NCBI RefSeq assembly: GCF_015680405.1
Contig: NZ_JADLJS010000031.1
Coordinates: 1 to 62,520, forward strand
Source: Pseudomonas pudica
Lineage (GTDB): Bacteria; Pseudomonadota; Gammaproteobacteria; Pseudomonadales; Pseudomonadaceae
Direction of reading: 5' to 3'
Length of the DNA stretch: 62,520 nucleotides
The notes beneath the pieces were generated by a model that had not been told where the DNA came from, did not search any database, and saw nothing but the letters and a program-made list of their open reading frames with translations. A program made the translations under genes and the position numbers. Positions 1 to 8,585 of the stretch are shown in pieces. Position 1 is the stretch's first letter, and the number at the start of each line of letters is the position of its first letter.

Positions 1-60
1 CCCCGGGTCCGGCGCCCCCCCCCCCCCGACTCGGGCGCGGGGGGGGCGGCCGGCGCCCCG
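1..60. other. Low-complexity C/G tract at window edge
   Basis: The first 60 bases are almost only G and C, with a run of about 14 C and a run of 8 G. Nothing else in the window looks like this. It carries no convincing gene and lies directly against a REP fragment. The likeliest reading is a contig-end or sequencing artefact rather than biology. Confidence 0.6.
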
Positions 61-83
61 GCGATGGGCTGCGCAGCAGCCCC
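61..83. repeat. Partial REP palindrome
   Basis: The stretch gcgatgggctgcgcagcagc plus ccc is the distal half of the REP element seen complete at 4455-4498 and 19853-19896. The stem gggctgc/gcagccc is intact. It lies downstream of the dehydratase gene, which ends at 112, and may act as its terminator. Confidence 0.6.
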
Positions 84-111
84 GATGACGCTAACCGACA
101 GGCTTCAGGCC

Positions 112-1845
112 TTAGTGCGAGTGCTTTGGCACCGCCGCCCCTCGGCAACCGACCAGGAAGTCGAAGTCGCAACCTTCGTCGGCCTGCATGACGTGGTCCA
201 GGTACAGCCTGGCGTAACCACCGCTGATCAGCTGCTGCGGGGCTTGCAGGTCGGCCAGGCGGCCGGCCAGTTCCTGGTCGGAAATGTCCAGGTGCAGGCG
301 GCCCTCCTTGCAATCCAGTTCGATCCAGTCACCTTCGCGCACAGCAGCCAATGGCCCGCCGGCTGCCGCTTCCGGCGCCACGTGCAGCACTACGGTGCCG
401 TAGGCGGTGCCGCTCATGCGAGCATCGGAAATGCGCACCATGTCGGTCACGCCCTGGGCCAGCAGCTTGGCCGGCAGGCCCATGTTGCCGACCTCGGCCA
501 TGCCCGGGTAACCCTTGGGCCCGCAGTGCTTCATCACCAGCACGGAACTGGCGTCCACCTCCAGCTCGGGGTCGTTGATGCGTGCCTTGTAGTCGTCGAA
601 GTTCTCGAACACCACGGCGCGGCCACGATGTTGCATCAGCGCCGGGGTGGCAGCTGACGGCTTGAGCACAGCACCCTTGGGCGCCAGGTTGCCGCGCAGG
701 ATGCAGATGCCGCCATCGGCCACCAGCGGCTTGTCGATCGGGCGGATCACCTCTTCGTCATACAGCGGTGCGGCCTGGCAGTTGTCCCACAGGCTCTTGC
801 CGTTGGCAGTCAGCGCGGCAGGGTTGGGCAGCAGGCCGTGTTCGCCCAGGCGGCGGATGACCGCAGGCAGGCCGCCGGCATAGTAGAACTCTTCCATCAG
901 GAAACGGCCCGAGGGCTGCAGGTCGACCAAGGTTGGCGTACCGCGGCCGATGCGGGTCCAGTCTTCCAGCTGCAGGTCCACGCCGATGCGCCCGGCAATG
1001 GCCTTGAGGTGAATCACCGCGTTGGTCGAGCCACCGATGGCGGCGTTGACGCGGATGGCGTTCTCGAAGGCCTCGCGGGTGAGGATTTTCGACAGGCGCA
1101 GGTCTTCGCGCACCATGTCGACAATGCGCATGCCCGACAGGTGGGCCAGCACGTAGCGGCGTGCATCCACCGCCGGAATGGCGGCGTTGTGCGGCAGCGA
1201 GGTGCCCAGCGCTTCGGCCATGCAGGCCATGGTCGAGGCGGTGCCCATGGTGTTGCAGGTACCTGCCGAGCGCGACATGCCGGCCTCGGCCGAGAGGAAC
1301 TCGTTGAGGTCGATCTGGCCAGCCTTGTAGGCCTCGTGCATCTGCCAGACGATGGTGCCGGCGCCAATGTCCTTGCCTTTGTGCTTGCCGTTCAGCATCG
1401 GCCCGCCGGTAACCACGATCGCCGGCACGTCACAGCTCGCCGCGCCCATCAGCAGCGCCGGGGTGGTCTTGTCACAGCCGGTCAGCAGCACCACGGCGTC
1501 CACCGGGTTGCCACGGATCGCTTCCTCTACATCCATGCTCGCCAGGTTGCGGGTGAGCATGGCGGTGGGGCGCAGGTTGGACTCGCCGCTGGAAAACACC
1601 GGGAACTCCACCGGGAAGCCGCCAGCCTCCAGCACACCCTTCTTGACGTGTTCGGCAATCTTGCGGAAGTGCGCGTTGCACGGGGTCAGCTCCGACCAGG
1701 TGTTGCAGATGCCGATGATCGGCTTGCCCTGGAATTCGTGGTCCGGAATGCCCTGGTTCTTCATCCAGCTGCGGTACATGAAACCGTTCTTGTCAGCGGT
1801 GCCGAACCATTGGGCGGAGCGCAGAGGGCGTTTGTGATCAGACAT
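112..1845 (-). CDS. IlvD/Edd-family sugar-acid dehydratase (arabinonate/xylonate type)
   Basis: The 577-residue length is typical of the aldonate branch of the IlvD/Edd dehydratases. These remove water from an aldonate such as L-arabinonate or D-xylonate to give the 2-keto-3-deoxy acid, using a [2Fe-2S] cluster and Mg. Visible residues: Cys56 in CNTWSELTPC, Cys124 and Lys126 in GCDKTTP, and Cys197 in SAGTCNTMG. These correspond to the cluster and metal ligands of characterised L-arabinonate dehydratase. The candidate catalytic Ser is in SDARMSGT near residue 478. The gene is divergent from an MFS transporter, an AraD1-type dehydratase and an aldehyde dehydrogenase, which together complete a Weimberg-type route. 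A TAGTATTACTA operator lies 14 bp before the start. The exact sugar cannot be read from sequence. Confidence 0.92.
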   Translation of the reverse strand: MSDHKRPLRSAQWFGTADKNGFMYRSWMKNQGIPDHEFQGKPIIGICNTWSELTPCNAHFRKIAEHVKKGVLEAGGFPVEFPVFSSGESNLRPTAMLTRNLASMDVEEAIRGNPVDAVVLLTGCDKTTPALLMGAASCDVPAIVVTGGPMLNGKHKGKDIGAGTIVWQMHEAYKAGQIDLNEFLSAEAGMSRSAGTCNTMGTASTMACMAEALGTSLPHNAAIPAVDARRYVLAHLSGMRIVDMVREDLRLSKILTREAFENAIRVNAAIGGSTNAVIHLKAIAGRIGVDLQLEDWTRIGRGTPTLVDLQPSGRFLMEEFYYAGGLPAVIRRLGEHGLLPNPAALTANGKSLWDNCQAAPLYDEEVIRPIDKPLVADGGICILRGNLAPKGAVLKPSAATPALMQHRGRAVVFENFDDYKARINDPELEVDASSVLVMKHCGPKGYPGMAEVGNMGLPAKLLAQGVTDMVRISDARMSGTAYGTVVLHVAPEAAAGGPLAAVREGDWIELDCKEGRLHLDISDQELAGRLADLQAPQQLISGGYARLYLDHVMQADEGCDFDFLVGCRGAAVPKHSH

Positions 1846-1858
1846 GGGGGTACCTAAT

Positions 1859-1872
1859 TAGTATTACTATTT
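1859..1872. promoter_or_regulatory. Operator site 1 (TAGTATTACTA palindrome)
   Basis: The 14-mer tagtattactattt contains the palindrome TAGTA-T-TACTA. Its exact inverted copy is at 1930-1943 in the same divergent intergenic region. The form suits a GntR/FadR-type dimeric repressor. No such regulator gene is in the window, so it may lie to the left. Regulator identity is inference. Confidence 0.6.
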
Positions 1873-1929
1873 GTCGTTGTGGTGTCGAATGTACTGAGAA
1901 AAATGGTCTCTGTGAAGGCTTGTTGATTT

Positions 1930-1943
1930 AAATAGTAATACTA
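1930..1943. promoter_or_regulatory. Operator site 2 (inverted copy of site 1)
   Basis: The sequence aaatagtaatacta is the exact reverse complement of 1859-1872. The two sites are about 71 bp apart centre to centre, close to seven helical turns. That would permit looping repression of both divergent units. Confidence 0.6.
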
Positions 1944-2028
1944 TAAGATCGTTTACCCAGGTCAGAGGTCTGCCAAAAAGTCCCCGGCCGGTGCTGTACC
2001 CATTACAAGAACAATTGGAGACATCGCC

Positions 2029-3336
2029 ATGATTCAGGAGCAGCGGCTCGTCCGCCTGATCACACTGAAACTCATCCCTTTTCTGGTACTGCTTTACCTG
2101 GTGGCCTATGTCGACCGTTCCGCGGTGGGCTTCGCCAAGCTGCACATGGGCGCCGACATCGGCCTGGGTGACGCTGCCTACGGCCTTGGTGCCGGGCTCT
2201 TCTTCATTGGTTACTTCCTGTTCGAGGTGCCGAGCAACCTGTTGCTCGACCGCGTTGGCGCCCGCCGCTGGTTCGCCCGCATCCTGGTCACCTGGGGCGC
2301 GATCACCGTCGGCATGGCCTTCGTCACCGGGCCCAACGGTTTCTACGTGATGCGCTTTCTGCTGGGGGCGGCCGAGGCGGGCTTCTTCCCGGGCGTGCTG
2401 TACTACATCACCCAGTGGTACCCGGTACGCCATCGCGGCAAGATCCTCGGCTTCTTCATCCTCTCCCAGCCGCTGGCAATGTTGATCACCGGGCCGCTCT
2501 CGGGCGCGCTGCTGGGGCTCGATGGCATCTACGGCCTGCATGGCTGGCAATGGCTGTTCATCTGCATTGGTACCCCGGCGGTGTTGCTGGCCTGGCCGAC
2601 CCTGCGCCTGTTGCCGGATAGCCCGGCCAAGGTGCGCTGGCTCAGTGACGAGCAACGCAGCTGGCTGCAGGAACAACTGGCCAACGACCTGCGCGAGTTC
2701 GGCCAGACCCGCCATGGCAATCCGTTGCATGCCCTGAAGGACAGCCGGGTGCTGTTGCTGGCGCTGTTCTACCTGCCGGTGACCCTGAGCATCTACGGCC
2801 TTGGCCTTTGGCTACCCACGCTGATCCATCAGTTCGGCGGCAGTGACCTGGTCACCGGTTTCGTTTCGGCCGTGCCTTACCTGTTCGGCATCATCGGCCT
2901 GCTGATCGTGCCGCGTAGCTCCGACCGCCTGAACGACCGCTATGGCCACCTCGGCCTGCTTTACGCCCTGGGGGCAATCGGCCTGTTCCTCAGCGCCTGG
3001 CTGAGCGTGCCGGCCATGCAGCTGGCGGCACTGTGCCTGGTGGCGTTCGCGTTGTTCTCCTGCACCGCCATTTTCTGGACCTTGCCGGGCCGGTTCTTCT
3101 CCGGGGCCAGCGCCGCAGCCGGCATCGCCTTGATCAACTCGATCGGCAACCTCGGCGGCTACCTGGGCCCGTTCGGTATCGGCGCGCTCAAGGAGCACAC
3201 CGGGCAGCTTTCGTCGGGGCTGTATTTCCTGGCCGTGGTGATGCTGTTCGGGCTGTTGCTCACCGGGGTTGTCTACAACCGCCTGGAGCGCCGCCAGCGC
3301 CTGGCTTCCACGCGGGCAGCCGAAGCCTCCCGCTAA
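2029..3336 (+). CDS. MFS transporter, anion:cation symporter family (sugar-acid uptake)
   Basis: A 435-residue, about 12-helix inner-membrane protein of the ACS (hexuronate/phthalate permease) MFS family. The N-terminal pattern YVDRSAVGFAKLHM, then GLGAGLFFIGYFLFEVPSNL and later TQWYPVRHRGK, are hallmarks of that family. It probably imports the sugar acid handled by the adjacent enzymes. The start has a Shine-Dalgarno ttggaga nine bases upstream. It is the first gene of the rightward operon with the AraD1-like enzyme, 28 bp downstream. Confidence 0.9.
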   Translation: MIQEQRLVRLITLKLIPFLVLLYLVAYVDRSAVGFAKLHMGADIGLGDAAYGLGAGLFFIGYFLFEVPSNLLLDRVGARRWFARILVTWGAITVGMAFVTGPNGFYVMRFLLGAAEAGFFPGVLYYITQWYPVRHRGKILGFFILSQPLAMLITGPLSGALLGLDGIYGLHGWQWLFICIGTPAVLLAWPTLRLLPDSPAKVRWLSDEQRSWLQEQLANDLREFGQTRHGNPLHALKDSRVLLLALFYLPVTLSIYGLGLWLPTLIHQFGGSDLVTGFVSAVPYLFGIIGLLIVPRSSDRLNDRYGHLGLLYALGAIGLFLSAWLSVPAMQLAALCLVAFALFSCTAIFWTLPGRFFSGASAAAGIALINSIGNLGGYLGPFGIGALKEHTGQLSSGLYFLAVVMLFGLLLTGVVYNRLERRQRLASTRAAEASR

Positions 3337-3364
3337 TTTTCGCAACCGAGAAGCGAGCACAAAC

Positions 3365-4354
3365 ATGCGATTGATCCAATTTGAAACCGCCACCGGCGAG
3401 CGCTGCGTGGGCGTGGTGGAAGGCGATTACGCCCTGCAGGTGCAGGGCGCTGGCAGCACCCGCCAGCTGGCCCTGCAAGCCATTGCCGCCGGCCGTGACC
3501 TGGCCGCTGAAGTGCAGGCTGCCGGCCTGGGCGAGCGCCACGACTACCTGGCCCTGCTGGCCGAAGGCCGCGTGTTGCCACCACTGGACCACCCGGACCC
3601 GGCGCACTGCCTGGTCACCGGCACCGGGCTGACCCACCTGGGCAGCGCCGCTACCCGCGACAAGATGCATCAGCAGCAGGCCGAAGGCGCGGTGACCGAC
3701 AGCATGCGCATGTTCCAGTGGGGCCTCGAGGGCGGTCGGCCGCCGGCAGGCGAGGAGGGCGCCCAGCCGGAGTGGTTCTACAAGGGCGATGGTGGCATCG
3801 TCGTGCGCCCTGGCGCCGACCTGCCGCTGCCGGCGTTCGCCGAGGATGCCGGCGAGGAGCCGGAGCTGGTCGGGCTGTACCTGATCGGTGCCGACGGCAC
3901 GCCCTACCGCCTTGGCTACGCATTGGGCAACGAGTTTTCCGACCATGTGATGGAGCGGCGCAACTACCTGTACCTGGCCCATTCCAAGCTGCGCGCCTGC
4001 AGCTTCGGCCCAGAGCTGCGCCTGGGTGCGCTGCCGGCCCACCTGGAAGGCACCAGCCGTATTTTGCGCAACGGCCAGGAGCTGTGGCGCAAGCCTTTCC
4101 TGTCGGGCGAGCAGAACATGTGCCACAGCTTCGAGAACCTCGAGTTCCACCACTTCAAGTACACCCAGTTCCTGCGCCCTGGCGATATCCACGTGCATTA
4201 CTTCGGCACCGCCACGCTGTCGTTCGCCGACGGCATCCAGGCGCGGCCGGGCGACACCTTCGAAGTCAGCCTCGACGCCTTCGGCCAGCCGCTGCGCAAT
4301 GGCATTGCAGCAGCGCCCGGGCAGGTTCGCCCCGGGGTGGTGAAAAGCCTTTGA
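3365..4354 (+). CDS. AraD1/GguC-family protein, fumarylacetoacetase fold
   Basis: 329 residues. The ATG at 3365 is used because it follows the MFS stop by 28 bp behind a purine-rich gagaagcgag; a longer reading would overlap the transporter gene. The sequence has the features of AraD1/GguC proteins of the FAH superfamily, such as VTGTGLTHLGSAATRDKMHQ, PEWFYKGDGG and CHSFENLEFHHFKYTQFLRP. Members sit in pentose-acid clusters and are proposed to dehydrate 2-keto-3-deoxypentonate to alpha-ketoglutarate semialdehyde. Context supports this: a sugar-acid dehydratase precedes it and a semialdehyde dehydrogenase follows. Substrate stereochemistry is not determinable here. Confidence 0.87.
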   Translation: MRLIQFETATGERCVGVVEGDYALQVQGAGSTRQLALQAIAAGRDLAAEVQAAGLGERHDYLALLAEGRVLPPLDHPDPAHCLVTGTGLTHLGSAATRDKMHQQQAEGAVTDSMRMFQWGLEGGRPPAGEEGAQPEWFYKGDGGIVVRPGADLPLPAFAEDAGEEPELVGLYLIGADGTPYRLGYALGNEFSDHVMERRNYLYLAHSKLRACSFGPELRLGALPAHLEGTSRILRNGQELWRKPFLSGEQNMCHSFENLEFHHFKYTQFLRPGDIHVHYFGTATLSFADGIQARPGDTFEVSLDAFGQPLRNGIAAAPGQVRPGVVKSL

Positions 4355-4380
4355 GCTCGCTGCCAGCCGGTTGATGAATC

Positions 4381-4498
4381 GGGGCCGCTTTGCGGCCCTT
4401 CGCGGGCTCGCCCGCTCCCACAAATACGGCGCAAGCTGCCAGAACTGCGCGGTCCCTGTGGGAGCTGGCTTGCCTGCGATGGGCTGCGCAGCAGCCCC
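4381..4498. repeat. Inverted REP pair (BIME)
   Basis: Two REP elements in opposite orientation, 4381-4422 and 4455-4498, separated by about 32 bp. Each has a stem of the ggggccgctttgcggccc or gggctgcgcagcagcccc kind plus the ctcccaca/tgtgggag tail. It lies between two genes of one operon and may lower expression or stabilise the upstream mRNA. Confidence 0.8.
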
Positions 4499-4558
4499 CT
4501 TTCCGCTAACTGCCTGACACGAGCATCTGAACCTTCTTTCTCATTACAGGAGTCAACC

Positions 4559-6133
4559 ATGACCGGAAGCAACTTCATTGGCGGCCAGCGCAGCGCCGCC
4601 GGCAGCGTGCGCCTGCAAAGCCTCGATGCGCGTACCGGCGAAGCCTTGCCGCAGGCCTTTGCCCAGGCCACCCCGGAAGAGGTGGATGCCGCCGCGCAGG
4701 CTGCCGAAGCGGCCTTCGCCGAATACAACGCCTTGGCGCCGCAGCGCCGTGCGCAGTTCCTCGATGCCATTGCCGACCAGCTGGATGCGCTGGACGACAC
4801 CTTTGTCGCCACCGTGTGCCGCGAAACCGCATTGCCGGCCGGGCGCATCCAGGGCGAGCGGGCGCGTACCAGCAACCAGATGCGCCTGTTCGCCACGGTG
4901 CTTCGCCGTGGCGACTATCTGGGGGCTCGCATCGACCGTGCCCAACCACAGCGCCAGCCGCTGCCGCGCCCCGACCTGCGCCAGTACCGTACCGGCGTCG
5001 GCCCGGTAGCGGTGTTCGGTGCCAGCAACTTCCCGCTGGCCTTCTCCACCGCAGGGGGGGATACCGCCGCAGCGCTGGCCGCCGGCTGCCCGGTCGTGGT
5101 CAAGGCGCACAGCGGCCACATGGCCACTGCCGAACGGGTGGCCGAGGCCATCGAGCGGGCGGTCGTGGCCACCGGCATGCCCGCGGGCGTGTTCAACATG
5201 ATCTACGGCGCCGGTGTCGGCGAAGCGCTGGTGCGCCACCCGGCGATCCAGGCCGTGGGCTTCACCGGTTCGCTCAAGGGCGGCCGCGCGCTGTGCGAGC
5301 TGGCTGCGGCGCGCCCGCAGCCGATTCCGGTGTTCGCCGAAATGAGCAGCATCAACCCGGTGCTGGTCTTGCCAGCGGCCTTGCAGGCCAGGGGCGAGCA
5401 GGTGGCCAGGGAGCTGGCCGGTTCGGTGGTGCTGGGCTGCGGGCAGTTCTGCACCAACCCGGGGCTGGTCATCGGTATTGCCGGCGAAGCGTTCAGCACC
5501 TTCCTCACGGCCCTTGGCGCGCATCTGGCCGACCAGGCCGGGCAGACCATGCTCAATGCCGGCACCTTGCGCAGTTATAGCCAAGGTGTGCAACGCCTGC
5601 TCCAGCACCCGGGCGTGCGCCATCTGGCCGGTGCCGAGCAGGCGGGTGACCAGGCCCAGGCACAGCTGTTCCAGGCCGATGTGAGCTTGCTGCTGAACGG
5701 TGACGCACTGCTTCAGGAAGAGGTCTTCGGGCCTGCCACGGTGGCCGTCGCAGTAGCCGACGAAGCCGAACTGCGCCGCGCCGTGCAAGCCCTGCATGGG
5801 CAACTGACTGCAACCCTGATTGCCGAGCCGGAGGACTTCCAGCGCTTCGCCGCGCTGGTGCCGGTGCTGCAGCGCAAGGCCGGGCGCCTGCTGGTCAATG
5901 GTTACCCGACCGGCGTTGAAGTGTGCGATGCCATGGTGCATGGCGGGCCGTACCCGGCCACGTCCGATGCCCGTGGGACCTCGGTCGGCACCTTGGCCAT
6001 CGACCGCTTCCTGCGCCCGGTGTGCTACCAGGACTACCCGGACGCGCTATTGCCCGATGCCCTGAAAAACGCCAACCCGCTGGGCCTGCAACGCCTGGTC
6101 GACGGCCAGCACAGCCGCGAGGCGCTGGCCTGA
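4559..6133 (+). CDS. Aldehyde dehydrogenase (NADP+), alpha-ketoglutarate semialdehyde dehydrogenase type
   Basis: 524 residues, the size of the NADP-dependent semialdehyde dehydrogenases that oxidise 2,5-dioxopentanoate to 2-oxoglutarate at the end of pentonate, glucarate and hydroxyproline routes. The nucleotide-binding region is near GPVAVFGASNFPLAFS (residues 148-163). The general base is Glu261 in VFAEMSSINPV and the catalytic thiol Cys298 in GCGQFCTNPG. The ATG at 4559 follows a strong caggag. It lies downstream of the AraD1-like gene, separated by a REP pair. It is the last oxidative step of the inferred pathway and feeds the TCA cycle. Confidence 0.92.
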   Translation: MTGSNFIGGQRSAAGSVRLQSLDARTGEALPQAFAQATPEEVDAAAQAAEAAFAEYNALAPQRRAQFLDAIADQLDALDDTFVATVCRETALPAGRIQGERARTSNQMRLFATVLRRGDYLGARIDRAQPQRQPLPRPDLRQYRTGVGPVAVFGASNFPLAFSTAGGDTAAALAAGCPVVVKAHSGHMATAERVAEAIERAVVATGMPAGVFNMIYGAGVGEALVRHPAIQAVGFTGSLKGGRALCELAAARPQPIPVFAEMSSINPVLVLPAALQARGEQVARELAGSVVLGCGQFCTNPGLVIGIAGEAFSTFLTALGAHLADQAGQTMLNAGTLRSYSQGVQRLLQHPGVRHLAGAEQAGDQAQAQLFQADVSLLLNGDALLQEEVFGPATVAVAVADEAELRRAVQALHGQLTATLIAEPEDFQRFAALVPVLQRKAGRLLVNGYPTGVEVCDAMVHGGPYPATSDARGTSVGTLAIDRFLRPVCYQDYPDALLPDALKNANPLGLQRLVDGQHSREALA

Positions 6134-6164
6134 CGCCTTGAGTTCCGACGTTGAATCGCTGCCC

Positions 6165-6189
6165 CCCGCCCGGCCAAGGCCAGGGCGGG
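6165..6189. terminator. Hairpin downstream of the aldehyde dehydrogenase
   Basis: cccgccc (6165-6171) pairs with gggcggg (6183-6189); the loop contains a further ggcc/ggcc stem. No clear T-run follows, so it could be an attenuator or processing hairpin before the next MFS gene rather than a full terminator. Confidence 0.4.
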
Positions 6190-6232
6190 CATTCGACCTA
6201 TACCCCAAGAACAACAACAAGAGGTTGCAGCC

Positions 6233-7564
6233 ATGCCCAGTCGTTCCTTACCCGCCGACCTGATCGCGCGGGAGTCGCTGGATAACCACCTGTTCCGCAA
6301 GATCAACTGGCGCATCGTGCCGCTGTTCATCGTGTGTTTCCTGTTCGCCTACCTGGACCGCGTCAACATCAGTTTCGCCAAGCTGCAGATGCAGAGTGCG
6401 CTGGGTTTCAGCGACGCAGTCTACGGCCTGGGCGCGAGCCTGTTCTTCGTCGGCTACTTCCTGTTCGAGGTGCCGAGCAATGTGTTGCTGCACCGCATCG
6501 GCGCGCGCATCTGGATCGCCCGCATCATGATCAGCTGGGGCCTGGCCTCGGCGGCGATGATGTTCGTCACCAGCGAAACCTGGTTCTACGTGCTGCGTTT
6601 CCTCATCGGCGTGATGGAAGCCGGTTTCGTGCCTGGGGTGTTGTACTTCTTCACCCAGTGGTACCCCAGCGACCGCCGTGCGCGCATCAATGCCTATTTC
6701 AAGAGTTCGATCTGCCTGTGCGGCATCGTCGGAGGCCCGTTGGCGGGGTTCATCCTCAGCCATTTCGACGGGGTCAACGGGCTGGCCGGCTGGCAGTGGC
6801 TGTTCCTGCTCGAGGGGCTGCCGTCGGTACTGCTGGGCCTGCTGGTGCTGTGGCTGGTCAGTGACCGCATCGAGGATGCCCGCTGGCTCGACGCCGAAGA
6901 AAAGCGCTACCTGCGCGAGCGTCTCGATGCCGAGCCCAGGCCCGAAGGGGGCAGCTCGGTTCGCGCCATCCTGCGCGAGCCGGCCTCGGTGGCGTTGTCG
7001 GCGATCTACCTGTGCCTGGTGATGGCGCTGACCGGGCTGCTGTTCTGGATGCCACAGTTGATTCGCAACGCTGGCGTGGCCGATGCCATGGACATCGGCT
7101 TGCTGACCATGATCCCGTACCTGGTGGCGGTGGTGGGCAACCTGCTGATTGGCCGCAGCTCCGACCTGCGCGGCGAGCGTCGCTGGCACATGGCGAGCTG
7201 TGCCGCCATGACCACCGCAGGCTATGCGCTGTGCGCCGGTTTCAGCGGCCAGCTGTGGCTGCTGATGCTCGGCATGAGCCTGATCATGACCGGGATCATC
7301 GCCTGGATGCCGATCTTCTGGACCCTGCCGCCGAAGTACCTGGCCGGCCTGGCGGCGGCGGCGGGTATTGCGCTGATCAACTCCATCGGCCAGCTCGGCG
7401 GCATTGTCGGCCCGTATCTGGTCGGCAGGGTACGCGACGTCAGCGGGTCGCCGACCCCGGCACTGTGGTTGCTCACTGCAGTCAGCCTGCTGGCAGTGAT
7501 ATTGATCATCTGGGGCGTACCGCGCCGGCTGTACGCGGCTCAACCTGAAACGCGCATCGACTGA
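6233..7564 (+). CDS. MFS transporter, anion:cation symporter family
   Basis: 443-residue, about 12-helix permease similar in layout to the transporter at 2029. It has YLDRVNISFAKLQMQ, GLGASLFFVGYFLFEVPSN and FFTQWYPSDRRAR. It follows an aagagg ribosome site. The 2-hydroxyacid dehydrogenase begins 9 bp after its stop, so the two are probably co-transcribed. The pair may handle uptake and reduction of a keto-acid such as 2-ketogluconate or a tartronate-like compound. A second ACS permease in one locus suggests two related substrates. Confidence 0.9.
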   Translation: MPSRSLPADLIARESLDNHLFRKINWRIVPLFIVCFLFAYLDRVNISFAKLQMQSALGFSDAVYGLGASLFFVGYFLFEVPSNVLLHRIGARIWIARIMISWGLASAAMMFVTSETWFYVLRFLIGVMEAGFVPGVLYFFTQWYPSDRRARINAYFKSSICLCGIVGGPLAGFILSHFDGVNGLAGWQWLFLLEGLPSVLLGLLVLWLVSDRIEDARWLDAEEKRYLRERLDAEPRPEGGSSVRAILREPASVALSAIYLCLVMALTGLLFWMPQLIRNAGVADAMDIGLLTMIPYLVAVVGNLLIGRSSDLRGERRWHMASCAAMTTAGYALCAGFSGQLWLLMLGMSLIMTGIIAWMPIFWTLPPKYLAGLAAAAGIALINSIGQLGGIVGPYLVGRVRDVSGSPTPALWLLTAVSLLAVILIIWGVPRRLYAAQPETRID

Positions 7565-7573
7565 GGAGGTTCC

Positions 7574-8530
7574 ATGCAACGTGTCGTTTCCTTCGGCCCC
7601 ATTTCCAGCGCCGAGGTGCTGGCCGACCTGGGCCGGCGTTACCACTTTCAGCGTTTCGACCAGCCGCTGGCCGACCGCGAACGCTTTCTTGCGGCGCTGG
7701 CCACTGCCGACGGGCTGATCGGCAGTACCTTGCCGCTGGGTGCGGAGCTGCTTGACCGGGCGCCGGCATTAAAGGCCATTGCCAGCGTGTCTGCGGGTTT
7801 TGACAACTATGACCTGGCGTACTTGCGCAAGCGCGGTATCCGCTTGACCAACACCCCGGATGCGGTGACCGAAGCCACCGCCGATACCGGGTTCATGTTG
7901 CTGATGATGGCTGCCCGACGCGCTGGCGAGCTGGCGCAGATGGTGCGTGATGGCGAATGGACGCACGCTATCGACGCCACGCGCTTCGGCCGCGATGTGC
8001 ACGGCAAGACCTTGGGTATCGTCGGGCTTGGCCGCATCGGTGCGGCGGTGGCCAGGCGCGGGCATTTCGGTTTTGGCATGCAGGTGCTGTACAGCGGCAA
8101 TAGTGACAAGCCCGAGTATGAAGCGCAGTTCGCCGCAAGGCGGGTGCCGCTGCAACAATTGTTGGGCGAGGCGCACTTCGTCTGCGTCTGCGTGCCGCTG
8201 AGTCCGGCCACGCATCACTTGTTCGGCCGCGAGCAGTTCGCAGCCATGCGGGCCGATGCAGTGTTCGTCAATATCGCCCGTGGTGCTGTGGTCGATGAGG
8301 CCGCGCTGGTGCAGGCGCTGGTCGAGGGGCAGCTCGGCGCGGCCGGGTTGGACGTGTTCGAGCAAGAGCCGCTGCCGGCCGCCTCGCCGTTGCTGGCGTT
8401 GCCCCAGGTGGTGGCGCTGCCGCACATCGGCTCGGCCACCGTCGAGGCGCGTGCATTGATGGCGCGTACTGCGGCGGCCGAGCTGGCAGCGGTACTCGAG
8501 GGCAGGGCACCGAACCATCCTGTTCTGTAG
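7574..8530 (+). CDS. D-isomer-specific 2-hydroxyacid dehydrogenase (GhrB/2-ketogluconate reductase-like)
   Basis: 318 residues. The Rossmann motif GIVGLGRIG is at residues 148-156. The catalytic triad is visible as Arg236 (VNIARGAVVD), Glu265 (VFEQEP) and His284 (LPHIGSATVE). Members reduce glyoxylate, hydroxypyruvate or 2-keto-aldonates with NAD(P)H in the cytosol. A strong tgaggagg lies just before the ATG and the spacing to the MFS gene is 9 bp. The sugar-acid setting suggests a keto-sugar acid substrate, but glyoxylate or hydroxypyruvate reductase is an equal alternative by sequence. Confidence 0.88.
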   Translation: MQRVVSFGPISSAEVLADLGRRYHFQRFDQPLADRERFLAALATADGLIGSTLPLGAELLDRAPALKAIASVSAGFDNYDLAYLRKRGIRLTNTPDAVTEATADTGFMLLMMAARRAGELAQMVRDGEWTHAIDATRFGRDVHGKTLGIVGLGRIGAAVARRGHFGFGMQVLYSGNSDKPEYEAQFAARRVPLQQLLGEAHFVCVCVPLSPATHHLFGREQFAAMRADAVFVNIARGAVVDEAALVQALVEGQLGAAGLDVFEQEPLPAASPLLALPQVVALPHIGSATVEARALMARTAAAELAAVLEGRAPNHPVL

Positions 8531-8544
8531 GGCTGCGCGCAGCC
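8531..8544. terminator. Palindrome between convergent genes
   Basis: ggctgcgcgcagcc is a perfect 14-bp palindrome immediately after the 2-hydroxyacid dehydrogenase stop, ahead of the convergent LysR gene. A short bidirectional termination hairpin is plausible. There is no T-run. Confidence 0.35.
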
Positions 8545-8585
8545 AGCAAGAGGCACCGTCCAGCAGGCGCCGGTATCGACCTGGC

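Noticed and set aside
838..1857. Long open frame opposite the dehydratase
   Set aside because: It is the mirror of a high-GC gene; His/Gly/Arg-rich composition, no ribosome site, no family features.
6248..7645. 465-codon open frame opposite the MFS gene
   Set aside because: Antisense to a clear 12-helix transporter; Gln/His/Asp-rich composition typical of shadows in GC-rich genomes.
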